Shown in pieces: positions 9,236-21,514 of a DNA stretch of 64,000 bases; position 1 is the stretch's first letter, and each line of letters opens with the position of its first letter. Made by a program: the position numbers and the translations under genes. This DNA comes from Microglena sp. YARC (lineage: Eukaryota > Chlorophyta > Chlorophyceae > Chlamydomonadales > Chlamydomonadaceae). The DNA is taken from contig CM039462.1 in NCBI GenBank assembly GCA_022414725.1, positions 58,938,195 through 59,002,194 on the forward strand, read 5' to 3'. Under the pieces are notes generated by a model, which was not told where the DNA came from, did no database searches, and saw only the letters and a list, made by a program, of their open reading frames with translations.

Positions 9236-9974
9236 GTCCTGCCTAGCACCTTCTCTAGTGGATGCTGGCAGATAGCCAGGAGCACTGGCGCTCGGAGCAC
9301 TGGATAGGTCTGCCTACCTGCATGGCGGTTACCGCCTGCACCTGCCAGACCAGACCAGGACACGCGCCGGGCCAGCACCTGCGCCGGAGTACTGGCGAAC
9401 AGCTCTGCACCGCCTGCACCTTCCTGAGGCCTGCCTACCTGCATGATGGTTACCCGCTTGCACTGCGTCAGAGTAATGGCGGACAGTACTGCATACCCAT
9501 ATGGCATGCATCCTTAGCTACCGTTCCAAGATTTCCATAGCGTCTGGTTTGGTTATGAATTGCATTGTAGTGGTAGACTGCAATTGTAGCCCAGACTTAG
9601 CTGCCTTGTGCCTGTGTTGACCAAGTTACTGCTTGCCAACAGGTTGCCTTGTTTATTGTTAATCTTTGCCGGGAGTGTGGTTGGGTGTTTATGTTGTGAT
9701 TGGTACTTTACATGACACTGACATATGGATCATGTACACCTGCAGTTCTTCTATTTTACTGTGTTCTTGCCCACCTCGGCCACCTACCTATTTACTAGGT
9801 TTGTTTTAGTGGCCCAGTACTGCAATAGGTAAAGCAAAGATGTGTAGTTGAGGCCTGCTTGACTTGCATAGCATGACTGATGAAATGTCACAGCCCAGAA
9901 GAATTTAGCCCTTTTGCCTGTTCCGTCTAGGCATTCGGTGGATCAAGTTTTCTTTGACAGGTTTTAGGATTGAT

Positions 9975-11165
9975 TTTTTTATGATCGGGAGGACTATGGG
10001 TATGCCGAGCACATGTTTTCTGAAACATTCGCTCCATGGGTCTGTCAATGCTCCCGATTATGATCGGGAGGACTGTGTGTATTCCGAATTTGGTTTTCTC
10101 AATCATTCGCTCGTTGGGTTTGACAATGCTCCCGATTATGATCGGGAGGACTCTGTGTATTCCGAATTTGGTTTTCTCAATCATTCGCTCGTTGGGTTTG
10201 TCAATGCTCCCGATTATGATCGGGAGGACTGTGGGTATTCTGAGTTTGGTTTTTCTCAATCATTCGTTCGTTGGGTTTGACAATGCTCCCGATTATGATA
10301 GGGAGGACTATGGGTATGCCGAGTCAATTAAAAAAAAAAAAAAAAAATGCCGAGTACCTGTTTTCTGAATCATTTGCTCGTTAGGTTTGTAAGTGCTCCC
10401 GATTATGATCGGGAGGACTGTGTGTATTCCGCATTTTGTTTTCTCAATCATTCGCTCGTTGGGTTTGTCAAAGTTCCCGATTATGATCGGGAGGACTCTG
10501 TGTATTCCGAATTTGGTTTTCTCAATCATTCGCTCGTTGGGTTTGTCAATGTTCCCGATTATGATCGGGAGGTCTGTGGGTATTCTGAGTTTGGTTTTTC
10601 TCAATCATTCGCTCGTTAGGATTGACAATGCTCCCGATTATGATAGGGAGGACTATGGGTATGCCGAGTACAAAAAAAAAAAAAAAAAAATGCCGAGTAC
10701 ATGTTTTCTGAATCATTCGCTCGTTGGGTTTGTCAGTGCTCCCGATTATGATCGGGAGGACTGTGTATATTCCGAATTTGGTTTTCTCAATTATTTGCTC
10801 GTTGGGTTTGACAATGCTCCCGATTATGATTGGAAGGACTATGGGTATGCCGAGCACATGTTTTCTGAATCATTCGCTCGATGGGTTTGTCAGTGCTCCC
10901 GATTATGATCGGGAGGACTGTGTGTATTCCGAATTTTTTTTCTCAATCATTCGCTCGTTGGGTTTGTCAATGCTCCCGATTATGATCGGGAGGACTGTGT
11001 GTATTCCGAATTTGGTTTTCTCAATCATTCGCTCGTTGGGTTTGTCAATGCTCCCGATTATGATCGGGAGGACCGTGGGTATTCTGAGTTTGGTTTTTCT
11101 CAATCATTCGTTCGTTGGGTTTGACAGTGCTCCCGATTATGATCGGGAGGACTATGGGTATTCTG
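9975..11165 (+). repeat. 79-bp palindrome array in an intron (copy 1, plus orientation)
   Basis: About 15 units carry the palindrome CTCCCGATTATGATCGGGAG followed by GACTGTG and a conserved TTCTCAATCATTCGCTCGTT segment, with a period of 79 bp. Oligo-A runs at 10329-10346 and 10671-10690 divide the array into groups of four or five units. The array is followed by a pyrimidine tract and a splice acceptor at 11253-11254, so it lies inside an intron. The long ORFs across it are only the repeat read through. Confidence 0.85.
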
Positions 11166-11254
11166 AGTTTGGTTTTTCTCTATATCTGAATCTGATTTTG
11201 AATCTGAATCTGAATCTCAATCATTTGATTTACCAACCTATTTGTCTTCCGCAG

Positions 11255-11541
11255 GGTGTACAATGACAGTACAGTGGAAGTTAAACTCCAATCGGACGGG
11301 AATGTTTTGGGATGCGGCGTCATGGACGAATGGACCAAGGAGCGCCAAGTGCCAATGAACATCGAAGTCGTTGTTGGTGGACCAGACTTCTATGTTACGG
11401 CTACGCACGCTCATTGGTTGAGGTTTCGCGGCGAATGCAGGCATATGTGCGGAGCATTCTAGTCGACACTCACCCTTGCGGAAGTCAAGACAGCCCAGCT
11501 GCTTGAAGTCACTAGCATTCGGAGGCCCATGTCAGGAGCTG
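11255..11541 (+). pseudogene. Exon 2 fragment of the ParB/methyltransferase-like gene, plus-strand copy
   Basis: Directly after the acceptor CTTCCGCAG the sequence encodes VYNDSTVEVKLQSDGNV, LGCGVMDEWTKERQ and THAHWLRFRGECRHMCGA. This is the counterpart of the exon at 53643 in copy 2. The frame is lost near 11460, and the sequence joins an inverted copy of the same gene near 11541-11546. Confidence 0.65.
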
Positions 11542-11545
11542 GGCT

Positions 11546-12380
11546 ATAAGGAGATACCAATTTGAATACGATGACCTTACAAAGTTGTCGGCGATCTGTC
11601 CTCTTCGTTGATTGTAGGAAGCTGACCTCGTCGCGCCTTTCCTGACTTCTTCGCGGAGGCTGTAGGAAATGTAAAGAGTGCAGAAGTTACGCAATATCCT
11701 ATCGAAATTGAAAGCGGCAAGTGCGGTCAGCACACAATGGTTGTTTCGAACGGTGTACATCCCACCGCGTACATAACATTCGAAATGTACCTGTCAGATT
11801 TGAAATTTTAACCTGAGCCACGGTGCAGCAGTACAGTCCGTTCGATTGCTCTCTTACCGGCGTCAGGTGAAGGCCCTTTTGGTGTACATCGAGGTGACGT
11901 CCTCCTGTCGCTAGGACCAAACTCCTCGAAATCGCTCATGAGCTTTCCTTCGCATGTCTCAACCCACGCCCTAGTTTCCTCAAGCTCTTTGTCGGCGATA
12001 AATTCGCCCCTCGCCGACCCTGACAGGCTTGCTGCGCATTGTCAACTACCAACCCAAGAGCCTGAATGTGAACTGGTATCCATGATAGGGCTCCTAACAT
12101 GGGCCTCCGAATGCTAGTGACTTCAAGCAACTGGGCTGTCTTGACTTCCGCAAGGGTGAGTGTCGACCAGAATGCATCTGCTCCGCACATATGCCTGCAT
12201 TCGCCGCGAAACCTCAACCATTGAGCGTGCGTAGCCGTAACATAGAAGTCTGGTCCACCAACAACGACTTCGATGTTCATTGGCACTTGGCGCTCCTTGG
12301 TCCATTCGTCCATGACGCTGCATCCCAAATCCTTCCCGTCCGATTGGAGTTTTACTTCCACGGTACTGTCATTGTAGACC
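11546..12380 (-). pseudogene. Exons 2-3 of the ParB/methyltransferase-like gene, minus-strand copy
   Basis: The minus-strand acceptor lies at about 12381 (TTTCGCAG). The exon then encodes MEVKLQSDGKDLGCSVMDEW (from 12361), FYVTATHAQWLRFRGECRHM and, after frameshifts, the segment GLYCCTVAQVKISNLTG. A further short basic exon with the donor GTAAGG lies near 11575. These match 53643-54434 in copy 2. The copy is inverted relative to 11255-11541, so the two form the core of a large imperfect palindrome. Confidence 0.6.
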
Positions 12381-12482
12381 CTGCGAAAGACAAATAGGTT
12401 GGTAAAGCAAATGATTGAGATTCAGATTCAGATTCAAAATCAGATTCAGATATAGAGAAAAACCAAACTCAGAATACCCATA

Positions 12483-14125
12483 GTCCTCCCGATCATAATC
12501 GGGAGCACTGTCAAACCCAACGAACGAATGATTGAGAAAAACCAAACTCAGAATACCCACGGTCCTCCCGATCATAATCGGGAGCATTGACAAACCCAAC
12601 GAGCGAATGATTGAGAAAACCAAATTCGGAATACACACATTCCTCCCGATCATAATCGGGAGCAGTGACAAACCCAACGAGCGAATGATTGAGAAAACAA
12701 AACTCGGAATACACACAGTCCTCCCGATCATAATCGGGAGCACTGACAAACCCAACGAGCGAATGATTCAGGTAACATGTACTCGGCATTTTTTATTTTT
12801 TTATTTTTGTACTCGGCATACCCATAGTCCTCCTGATCATAATCGGGAGCATTGTCAAACCCAACGAACGAATGATTGAGAAAAACCAAACTCAGAATAC
12901 CCACGGTCCTCCCGATCATAATCGGGAGCATTGACAAACCCAACGAGCGAATGATTGAGAAAACCAAATTCGGAATACACACATTCCTCCCGATCATAAT
13001 CGGGAGCAGTGACAAACCCAACGAGCGAATGATTGAGAAAACAAAACTCGGAATACACACAGTCCTCCCGATCATAATCGGGAGCACTGACAAACCCAAC
13101 GAGCGAATGATTCAGGAAACATGTACTCGGCATTTTTTATTTTTTTATTTTTGTACTCGGCATACCCATAGTCCTCCTGATCATAATCGGGAGCATTGTC
13201 AAACCCAACGAACGAATGATTGAGAAAAACCAAAATCAGAATACCCACGGTCCTCCCGATCATAATCGGGAGCATTGACAAACCCAACGAGCGAATGATT
13301 GAGAAAACCAAATTCGGAATACACAGAGTCCTCCGATCATAATCGGGAGCATTGTCAAACTCAACGATCGAATGATTGAGAAAACCAAATTCGGAATACA
13401 CACATTCCTCCCGATCATAATCGGGAGCAGTGACAAAACCCAACGAGCGAATGATTGAGAAAACAAAACTCGGAATACACACAGTCCTCCCGATCATAAT
13501 CGGGAGCACTGACAAACCCAACGAGCGAATGATTCAGGTAACATGTAGTCGGCATTTTTTTTTTTTTTTTTTTGTACTCGGCATACCTATAGTCCTCCCG
13601 ATCATAATCGGGAGCATTGTCAAACCCAACGAACGAATGATTGAGAAAAACCAAACTCAGAATACCCACAGTCCTCCTGATCATAATCGAGAGCATTGAC
13701 AAACCCAACGAGCGAATGATTGAGAAAACCAAATTCGGAATACACAGAGTCCTCCCGATCATAATCGGGAGCATTGTCAAACCCAACGAGCGAATGATTG
13801 AGAAAACCAAATTCGGAATACACACAGTCCTCCCGATCATAATCGAGAGCACTGACAAACCTAACGAGCAAATGATTCAGAAAACATGTACTCAGCATTT
13901 TTTTTTTTTGTTTTGTACTCGGCATACCCATAGTCCTCCCTATCATAATCGGGAGCATTGTCAAACCCAACGAACGAATGATTGAGAAAAACCAAACTCA
14001 GAATACCCACAGTCCTCTTGATCATAATCGGGAGCATTGTCAAACCCAACGAGCGAATGATTGAGAAAAACCAAACTCAGAATACCCACAGTCCTCCGAT
14101 CATAATCGGGAGCATTGTCAAACCC
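12483..14125 (-). repeat. 79-bp palindrome array (copy 1, minus orientation)
   Basis: About 20 further units have the same palindrome in inverse orientation. The segments 12500-12843 and 12844-13187 are almost identical, a higher-order repeat of 344 bp that includes a T-rich divider (12790-12808, 13134-13152). Other dividers are at 13555-13573 and 13898-13908. It is the inverted partner of 9975-11165. Confidence 0.85.
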
Positions 14126-14165
14126 CAACGAGCGAATGATTGAGAAAACCAAACTCGGAATACAC

Positions 14166-16559
14166 ACAAACTCTTCTTGCACGTATCCGCTGATGCAATG
14201 GACAACAAGAAGACTAATCTTCTTCAGTCACGCCACTTCTCACATACAAAGAAGACTGCAGGAGGTGATCTTCTAAAGACACGCATCATGTGTGAGTACA
14301 AATACAGCGCACGTAGGACATGTCCTCCCGATCATAATCGGGAGCATACACAGTATTTTAAAACTTGAAATGATTACTTAACAAAATAATGCTAATATTC
14401 TGACTTCATGTTTCCTTCTATGTTAACTCAGGATTATTCTCCCAGGGAAGAGGCTTCATTGGTTATTGGGCTTTGCCATTCTACTCGCAGTCCATCAATC
14501 TGACTATATCATGCTTCCAACATTTCTTCAACCGGGTCCTTGAAGAAGAGGGGCAGCTTCCACCGTATTGCTTCTTGCAAATGGACAACGCGGCAAAGGA
14601 CAACAAGAACGCTTTCATGTTCGCATACTTGTCCTTGCTGGTTGAGATGAACTGGTTTGAGGAGTGTACGTCCATTTCCTCCCTCCCAGACACACACATA
14701 GCAATCTTGACCAAAAGTACTCTGTGATTCTCGCAAGGTTAAAGAACATGGAAGTGTACACCCTGGACCATCTGATGGGCATTGTTGGTAACTTATTCAA
14801 GAGAATGGGCCCTTACACAAGGCAAGACGTCGTGACCTCTATAGGGGACTTCTCCGCTGTCCTCCTAGACAACGTTTACAAGTTGTTCGGACATGGCACT
14901 AGCACCGTCAAAGGAGTTAATCGCCGTTTACACGCATTCAAGATAATGAAAGGTCCCAACGGGAGAGGTCGGTAAGAATACTGATATACTGATATTTACA
15001 AAATTAAATGCTACCGTGCGTGTATGTACTGTCTGCACAATGCTCCCGATTATGCTCGGGAGGAATATGGGTGTGCCATGTCCTCATTGATTTTACATGT
15101 ACAGTCTTCAATAGAAACTAAATGATACAAAGGAAGTTGTACCTAGGACCTAGGATGTATTATCCAAGGGATGCTCCCGAGTATAGTCGGGAGGAATATG
15201 GGTGTCCTAAATGATTCACTAATATACAATACATGTTTGCACACCAACAATTGCAGGGTCTACTACAAGGAGTATGACGAGTCAGGATCTTGGAGAGGAC
15301 AGAGGGACAATGACCTGAACCTATTTACGTCCTCCAAGGCTTCCCACTGGTGGACACCATAACAGTATTTAAGGAAAGCCCCCAAGATCAAGATTGAAGA
15401 GCTCGAGAATATCGAGGCAAACTGGGCGGCTGTCTGAAGACTATTCATAACGAGAAGCCCGGAGGTGACGTCCTTGCAGCCACATGGCCGATGGTCCTGT
15501 ACAAACCGCCGGTGACGACCGTGCAGACCCGTAGCTGATGTCCGTGTACGACACGCAGCGGAGGACCTTTGGTTCTAGAACCAGCAGCCCGATGACCAGC
15601 AGCCGATGGATGAACCAGCAGCCGATGCCCAACTCCCCATGCCCAATCCTCAAACATATTGCCGAGATGCTTTCGTGAAACTTGGGAAGCCAGCAATAAG
15701 TGGTTGGTGGACTGATTTCTCAAAGTTGAGAAGAGTTATTGGAGCACTCAAACCCAGATGATGCTGTGACTGGGGAGTACCCGAAAGACCAACATTTTGT
15801 CGACTTCCCATCGGAGTTGTCAGAACCAGTCGTGCTTCTGACACAGTCTGAGAAATCAATGGCCAAGCGCTGATAGCAGCATGGATGACTTGTCCATGGA
15901 CGTGTGTCAGACCTTTTACTGCAAGTAACGAGATTTGCCAAGACTAAGAAGGTTGCACACACTTTGAGACTATATGGAAAGGCCAGAGGAGGAGATGTGT
16001 TGTACTTATATTCTCACAAGCGGACGAAGCCGATAGAAGAATAGCCACGAGCCCACTACTGATTTGGTTGTTTGTCATGTCGCTGTGGTCAAGGTACAAA
16101 TGGATGACTCTAGCGAGATTGAGAGGATGGGACGTGGTGGAGGTCAAATCCTACCATGAATGGAGAAGTGAATGTGTGTATTTAAAGCCCTTACTCTGGG
16201 GCTCAGAATTTGGTGTTACACATGAAACACCCAACTTGGCCGAAGATTGGATGACCACAAGCTGTGTGCCTATTACCGTGGGGTTAGGAGAAAAGCACAT
16301 GACGGCATATTCCCATGACGCATTTCAATTTAGCTGCGAAACCCCCAAGGGTTATGAGATCAGAGAAAGTACCACACAATCATGCTCCTAGCTTGTCATC
16401 ATGAGAGACACCAGGGCAGAGCTGTGCAATCGATGGAGACAACTGCAGACATTGCTGAAGAGGAGAGATGGAGGAGGAGGAAATGGGGATGGACATGGAG
16501 GAGGAGAGAGAGAAGAGAGACAGGAGGGGGGAGGAGGAGAGTAAAATGTTGACACATAG
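14166..16559 (+). pseudogene. DUF7869 transposase-like gene, 5'-truncated (copy 1)
   Basis: Three exons are visible: the end of one at 14166-14291 (SADAMDNKKTNLLQSRHF), then 14432-14971, then 15257-16559. The splice signals are TAACTCAG before 14432, GTAAGA after 14971 and ATTGCAG before 15257. Exon two has CFLQMDNAAKDNKNAFMFAY and, after a frameshift near 14665, FLPPRHTHSNLDQKYSV. The Gly of the conserved GHTH is Arg here. The last exon ends in a Glu-rich tail and has many frameshifts. Both introns contain one or more CTCCCGA...TCGGGAG palindromes (about 14326, 15043 and 15174). The first half of the gene is missing at the array junction near 14165. Confidence 0.7.
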
Positions 16560-16913
16560 CCTTTTGTACTAAATAGAAAAATTAAGATGAATTATACTTA
16601 CGATTTTATGAAGATGTACAAAACTGAATAATCTGCCTGCCCCACCTTATAACCTCCGCTTTTCCTTTATTTCACATTATAATTGTAAGACAGAAATGAT
16701 TTAACACCTTTTTGTTACAAAATATGCATATTCAACGTTTTTAACATTCGCAATCTGTACGTTTCTCCGTCTTTCAAGCTCATTTCAAGCATATTTTGTC
16801 AAAATTGACTACAATCTTACGTTTTTATCAAGATTGAATTTGACAAAAGCATCAAAAGACCCCAAAAATGATTGTAAGATCTGGAAATCCGTTCGAAGCA
16901 AGGAACGCCCATT
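16560..16913. repeat. Right terminal region of copy 1
   Basis: This is an AT-rich non-coding end with degenerate CTTAC...GTAAG motifs. It has the same segment as the left end of copy 2 (TGAGCTTGAAAGACGGAGAA, inverted here) and terminates in the inverted repeat. No gene is seen. Confidence 0.65.
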
Positions 16914-16917
16914 AAGT

Positions 16918-17320
16918 AATAAGTAAAGTGCGCGATGTCGGCCCCCCCTACCCGTCAAAAACTCCTACGCATCCTCTGGCACCCGCTGTTCCCGGGAGCA
17001 ATCGTCCGTTTTTGGTCCCTGAGGTGGAATCCAAAATTAGCATGATTAATTACGACGAAGCGCTAAGAGTTCTTATCCCCATTCTTCTCCGGATTCCTAA
17101 TGGTTTCCAAGACGCAGATTCCGGGGGCAGCAATGTGTGGCGTGAGCAGAGAACGACGACACATTCGCGACCTTGTGAGCAAGACTGTCGCTTGTGGTCT
17201 ATCGTCGAGTCATTGAAAGCCGTTCTCTGCCTCCTCAGCGGAGGTCTCTAGCCGACTTCTCTACCCTCATCGACACAACCAAGGATTCGAGGATTCCGCG
17301 CACACGATTTTCTCCGCCCT
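16918..17320 (+). other. Unassigned stretch before the gap
   Basis: An ORF from 16928 reads through SKISMINYDEALRVLIPILL but no family is recognised. An alternative ATG at 16935 gives a shorter frame. Base composition is higher in GC than the preceding transposon end, so this is again the invaded region. The sequence is interrupted by the gap. Confidence 0.3.
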
Positions 17321-18320
17321 NNNNNNNNNNNNNNNNNNNNNNNNNNNNNNNNNNNNNNNNNNNNNNNNNNNNNNNNNNNNNNNNNNNNNNNNNNNNNNNN
17401 NNNNNNNNNNNNNNNNNNNNNNNNNNNNNNNNNNNNNNNNNNNNNNNNNNNNNNNNNNNNNNNNNNNNNNNNNNNNNNNNNNNNNNNNNNNNNNNNNNNN
17501 NNNNNNNNNNNNNNNNNNNNNNNNNNNNNNNNNNNNNNNNNNNNNNNNNNNNNNNNNNNNNNNNNNNNNNNNNNNNNNNNNNNNNNNNNNNNNNNNNNNN
17601 NNNNNNNNNNNNNNNNNNNNNNNNNNNNNNNNNNNNNNNNNNNNNNNNNNNNNNNNNNNNNNNNNNNNNNNNNNNNNNNNNNNNNNNNNNNNNNNNNNNN
17701 NNNNNNNNNNNNNNNNNNNNNNNNNNNNNNNNNNNNNNNNNNNNNNNNNNNNNNNNNNNNNNNNNNNNNNNNNNNNNNNNNNNNNNNNNNNNNNNNNNNN
17801 NNNNNNNNNNNNNNNNNNNNNNNNNNNNNNNNNNNNNNNNNNNNNNNNNNNNNNNNNNNNNNNNNNNNNNNNNNNNNNNNNNNNNNNNNNNNNNNNNNNN
17901 NNNNNNNNNNNNNNNNNNNNNNNNNNNNNNNNNNNNNNNNNNNNNNNNNNNNNNNNNNNNNNNNNNNNNNNNNNNNNNNNNNNNNNNNNNNNNNNNNNNN
18001 NNNNNNNNNNNNNNNNNNNNNNNNNNNNNNNNNNNNNNNNNNNNNNNNNNNNNNNNNNNNNNNNNNNNNNNNNNNNNNNNNNNNNNNNNNNNNNNNNNNN
18101 NNNNNNNNNNNNNNNNNNNNNNNNNNNNNNNNNNNNNNNNNNNNNNNNNNNNNNNNNNNNNNNNNNNNNNNNNNNNNNNNNNNNNNNNNNNNNNNNNNNN
18201 NNNNNNNNNNNNNNNNNNNNNNNNNNNNNNNNNNNNNNNNNNNNNNNNNNNNNNNNNNNNNNNNNNNNNNNNNNNNNNNNNNNNNNNNNNNNNNNNNNNN
18301 NNNNNNNNNNNNNNNNNNNN
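17321..18320. other. Assembly gap (1,000 N)
   Basis: Exactly 1,000 undetermined bases, the usual placeholder for a scaffold gap of unknown size. Any ORF that spans it is meaningless. Confidence 0.99.
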
Positions 18321-18329
18321 TCACTGACC

Positions 18330-18910
18330 CAAAAAATGAGCGTTTTTCACGCAAGAAGTCATCGAGTTCATTCCTGCATAGCTTGCAGGAAGGTGGTTGT
18401 TTCGCTCTCCCTGGTAATCCACTTTGCGCACGCTACTATGGTTTGTCGATCACTCGACTTTTCGGAACACTACTGTGCCCTCGACGATCTGTCGAAAGAC
18501 GCCGTTGTTTTGACTGCAAAGAGATTCCGGTTGCATATCGGAGGTTATGGGCAACAAATGTCTCGTCCCAGGACGAGCCCAACTGCAACGGATTGAAGGA
18601 ACGGCAGACCGTCCCCTGAACCGTGACGAACCACCGAAGCTTCTCATTCGTCTTGGTTCTTCTTCTCAGCAGAGAATTCCGGATTTGAACTCGTTTGCGT
18701 TACGTTAATTATCCTCATGTTGCTACCGCAGTTGTGACTCATCGATTGGTAGCAGGGTTGCAGTAATACATGTCGCCGAACATTCTCCTTCTTTAAGTCT
18801 GGCATCAAATTATGATTGGCTGAAGAATTCGGGTGAAAGGCCCTCCATGACACTCTCCGCCACACATCCACAGTTGATTTGAGGACGCACGACAACAGAG
18901 TCATCATCAT
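18330..18910 (-). pseudogene. Degenerate viral-like gene, paralogue 1
   Basis: The region aligns by eye to 20795-21404. Shared blocks include TTTTCGGAA near CTGTCGAAA, TTGACTGCAAAGAGA, GAAGCTTCTCATTCGTC and the segment encoding GDMYYC(D/N)PATNR on the minus strand. Frames change several times (18910-18644, then 18647-18450), so the gene is broken. Function is unrecognised. Confidence 0.4.
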
Positions 18911-19654
18911 GTCCGTGTCATTTCCCCCCCACCATGATTGATTTCAACGCCTTCGATCGCTCGCCAACGTCTGCCGTCCCCAGCCATAGAGCCTGCAAAC
19001 TGCCATCGGCGGTTTTAGTCCCTCTGGTCCGGCATGAGACGGCCTTGTGTACCGGATCAGCCTTAAAACTTCCCTGTCTCTCAAATCCAGGGCGCCGCTA
19101 CCATCATAGAGGTTGATATCGACGAGGCCGTCTCAGCATCCTCAACGCCACCCTCCATGGCCTAGGCCGCCACGTCTCCACCCTCACCTTCCATGCGCAC
19201 CCTTGACCCATTGGCACGTGTGTCCTCCTCGAATAGGAGAGTAATAGAACCACCGTTGCACTGTGGGCGGCCAGTCCCAGTCTTACTCACGGACCCTTTC
19301 AACAAGAAGTGCGCGACCTGGCCCTAGACGGTAAGTTCTCGCGCTCATGTACCAATTGTCCCTTCTTTATCTACGTCTGGAATGGAGCATCGCGTCCCTC
19401 TGACGCAATAGATGACAATAATATGAGTCAGTGCTCGGTGAAGTGTGCTGGCAATAAAGAAGGGGTCAGCTTTGTTTGTTTACACTTCATTCGAGGACGA
19501 TGAGCCGAGCGCACGGCGTCAAATGATGCAAAGCTTTTACCGCGGCCATAGTGTGAGAAATGGGGACATAGCAACCCACACATCGTACTGTATGCTAATA
19601 TGCGAAAGCATGAACCCAACGATGTGGATCATCATCGATTAACAGTTTAGTATC
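18911..19654. other. No recognisable gene
   Basis: Only short ORFs (up to about 65 codons) without recognisable motifs are present. The stretch is moderately GC rich. Nothing is supported here. Confidence 0.5.
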
Positions 19655-19737
19655 AGTTGACCCAATGTGGGTTTAATGAGCGTACTCAACGCAACATATG
19701 GGTATTCCCCTGTAGGAAAAGGCCTGTTATCGTAAGG
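19655..19737 (+). mobile_element. Fragment of the first mariner-type transposase
   Basis: The sequence CAATGTGGGTTTAATGAG followed by GGGTATTCCCCTGTAGGAAA matches the region of the transposase at 1950-2005 that encodes ECGFSECLKPHYGYSPVGKP, here on the plus strand with several substitutions. It is a short orphan piece of the catalytic domain. Confidence 0.65.
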
Positions 19738-20794
19738 TGTGCCGTATCTCCAGAAAGCGCAATTTCATTTTATAATATCGCGGTCGAGTTAAATAACAAT
19801 AATTACACCCCTATCACTCCTTTTTGACTTTAGTCTCCATTCTTGCAGTCTCTTTCCACTCTGTTCCTGTTGCCCGGATATTAACGACCGCCTCTGACCA
19901 AACTTGGTGCTGAAGGATGCCTCGTGTCTCCAATATGGGACTCTTTCGCAACGGATCTTGAGGTCCCCCCCCCCGATCCCACACCAAAAAAAATCCGACC
20001 AGCGTCCGAAGACGACCCGTCACCCCCTCAACCACTCTCCTCCCCTAGCCACTCCCGCTCAGAGGGGTTGGCGCTGTCGCAATACCAGCACTTCCACTTC
20101 GGTCGCGAGACGGGTAGGTTGTCGAAGATGCCTGGAGCTCCCTGGTCGACGAAGAGTGCTCGAATGAGCAGACTGCGCCAGCGCAGGACCTGCCAGGTTG
20201 GTAGGAATGCGTCGGCTAGTCTGCGCGGCGCTCAATTACCGTGCGCGCGCTGTGCGGTCGGGGTGTATCAAGAAATTTGAGCGCATAGGAGACCCAACAA
20301 ACCATTCTTTGACGAACTGCGTGTCTCCTCCGTCGAAACTTGGGAACAGATCTGCCTTCGCTGTGAAGATCATGTACTAAACCAGCCTGCATGAAGTCGA
20401 AAGAGTTCCCGGTGGCACAATGAGCGCGACCCGCAAAAACACCACACCTTCCCCCCCCGCAACTGCGCGTTGATCAACGCCTCGTATAACGCGATGTTGC
20501 TCCTTCATTTCTTCGGCCACCACAGTAGCCTCAACCGCCTCATTGGCTTGAGACCCGCGTTTCTGGTCATCACGTCCCCTGATGAAACGACCCTTTGTCA
20601 AAACTTTGTGCATGCCTACCGCTCCGTACTCCCCACAAAAAGTTACCCAATCAAGGGCACGAGAGTGCTCTTGCCGTTGTCCGGATGAAGTGAACGGCTA
20701 GGATTTCTTCTCTCTTGCGTCGGACCTGTTTATAGAGCCCCGAAAGAAGGCGCACGACGTCACGCTCATCCGTCCAGAGGCATTAACCTCCGCA
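19738..20794. other. No recognisable gene
   Basis: Overlapping short ORFs on both strands (for example 19924-20280 plus and 20377-20613 minus) show no domain. C- and A-homopolymers interrupt the reading. I cannot support a gene. Confidence 0.45.
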
Positions 20795-21514
20795 ATGAAA
20801 TCATCGAGTTCCATCCCTCTGCATCGCTTGAGGTGGTTGTTTCTGTCCTCTCCTGGTAATCCCACTTTTTCGCCCTACTAATGTTTGTCGGTCATGGTCT
20901 TCGACTTTTCGGAAGCATACTGTGTCCCTCGACGAGCTGTCGAAAACGCCGTTGTTGACTGCAAAGAGAATCCGGGTTGATATCGAGTTATCCGGCAAAT
21001 GTCCTTGTCAAGGACGAGAGATGCAAACGGATTGAAAGGAACGCAGAAAGTCCCCTAGACCGTGTCGACAAAACCACTGAAGCTTCTCATTCGTCTTGTT
21101 CTTTATTATCAACGCTGGAACGTGATGTGAATGCTATTTTTAGTTATTTGCTGATCCTCATGTTCGAACAGTTTGACCAGCGATTGGTAGCAGGATCGCA
21201 GTAATACATGTCGCCGACAGAGATTCTTCTTCTTGATTTCTGGGCACAACCTGATTCGTCTGAAGAATTCGGGTGAGGCCTCCATGAACTTCTCCGCCGC
21301 ACATCCTCAGTGATTGAGGACGACGACAACGAGTCCAACATTTCCCCCCTATGTGATCGTTGATGAGTGTTGTTGCACGAGGATAGATGTTCTGCGTGAT
21401 GCATATCATGTTCTTCGCCGTGGGAATCTTGAGCCTTGAAATATCATGGTTATGGATTGTGTTGATGACCTGCTTGTCTCGGATCTTGCATGCGTTGCAA
21501 CTGATGGATTGCAC
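20795..21514 (-). pseudogene. Degenerate viral-like gene, paralogue 2
   Basis: Minus-strand frames give CNACKIRDKQVINTIHNHDI at the 5' side (21514 downward), then SSSSITEDVRRRSSWRPHPN and SVGDMYYCDPATNRWSNC, and then NNGVFDSSSRDTVCFRKVED. The last two blocks are also present in the copy at 18330-18910. The Cys-rich GDMYYCDPATNRW block looks like a conserved structural motif. Three frames are needed, so the gene is broken. Family unknown. Confidence 0.4.

Larger units (their letters stand above)
8041..16913 (+). mobile_element. Large TIR transposon, copy 1 (8.87 kb, rearranged)
   Basis: The left end reads AATGGGCGTTCCTGCTTCCG and the right end reads, inverted, AATGGGCGTTCCTTGCTTCG. The inverted repeats are about 29 bp and run to CGGATTT. 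The element is flanked by the exact 4-bp duplication AAGT (8037-8040 and 16914-16917). Its left end matches the right end of copy 2, and its right end matches the left end of copy 2. It retains only the 3' part of the DUF7869 gene and the N-terminal exons of the second gene; the methyltransferase exons are absent. It must depend on other copies for movement. Confidence 0.85.

Noticed and set aside
10036..13858. Many ORFs of 60-180 codons in the palindrome arrays (LPIMIGRTV, APDYDREDC types), also 52042-53609
   Set aside because: They are translations of the 79-bp repeat in several frames on both strands, located inside introns, and are not genes.
17194..18354. ORFs of 368-377 codons on both strands
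   Set aside because: They consist almost entirely of undetermined bases of the assembly gap.
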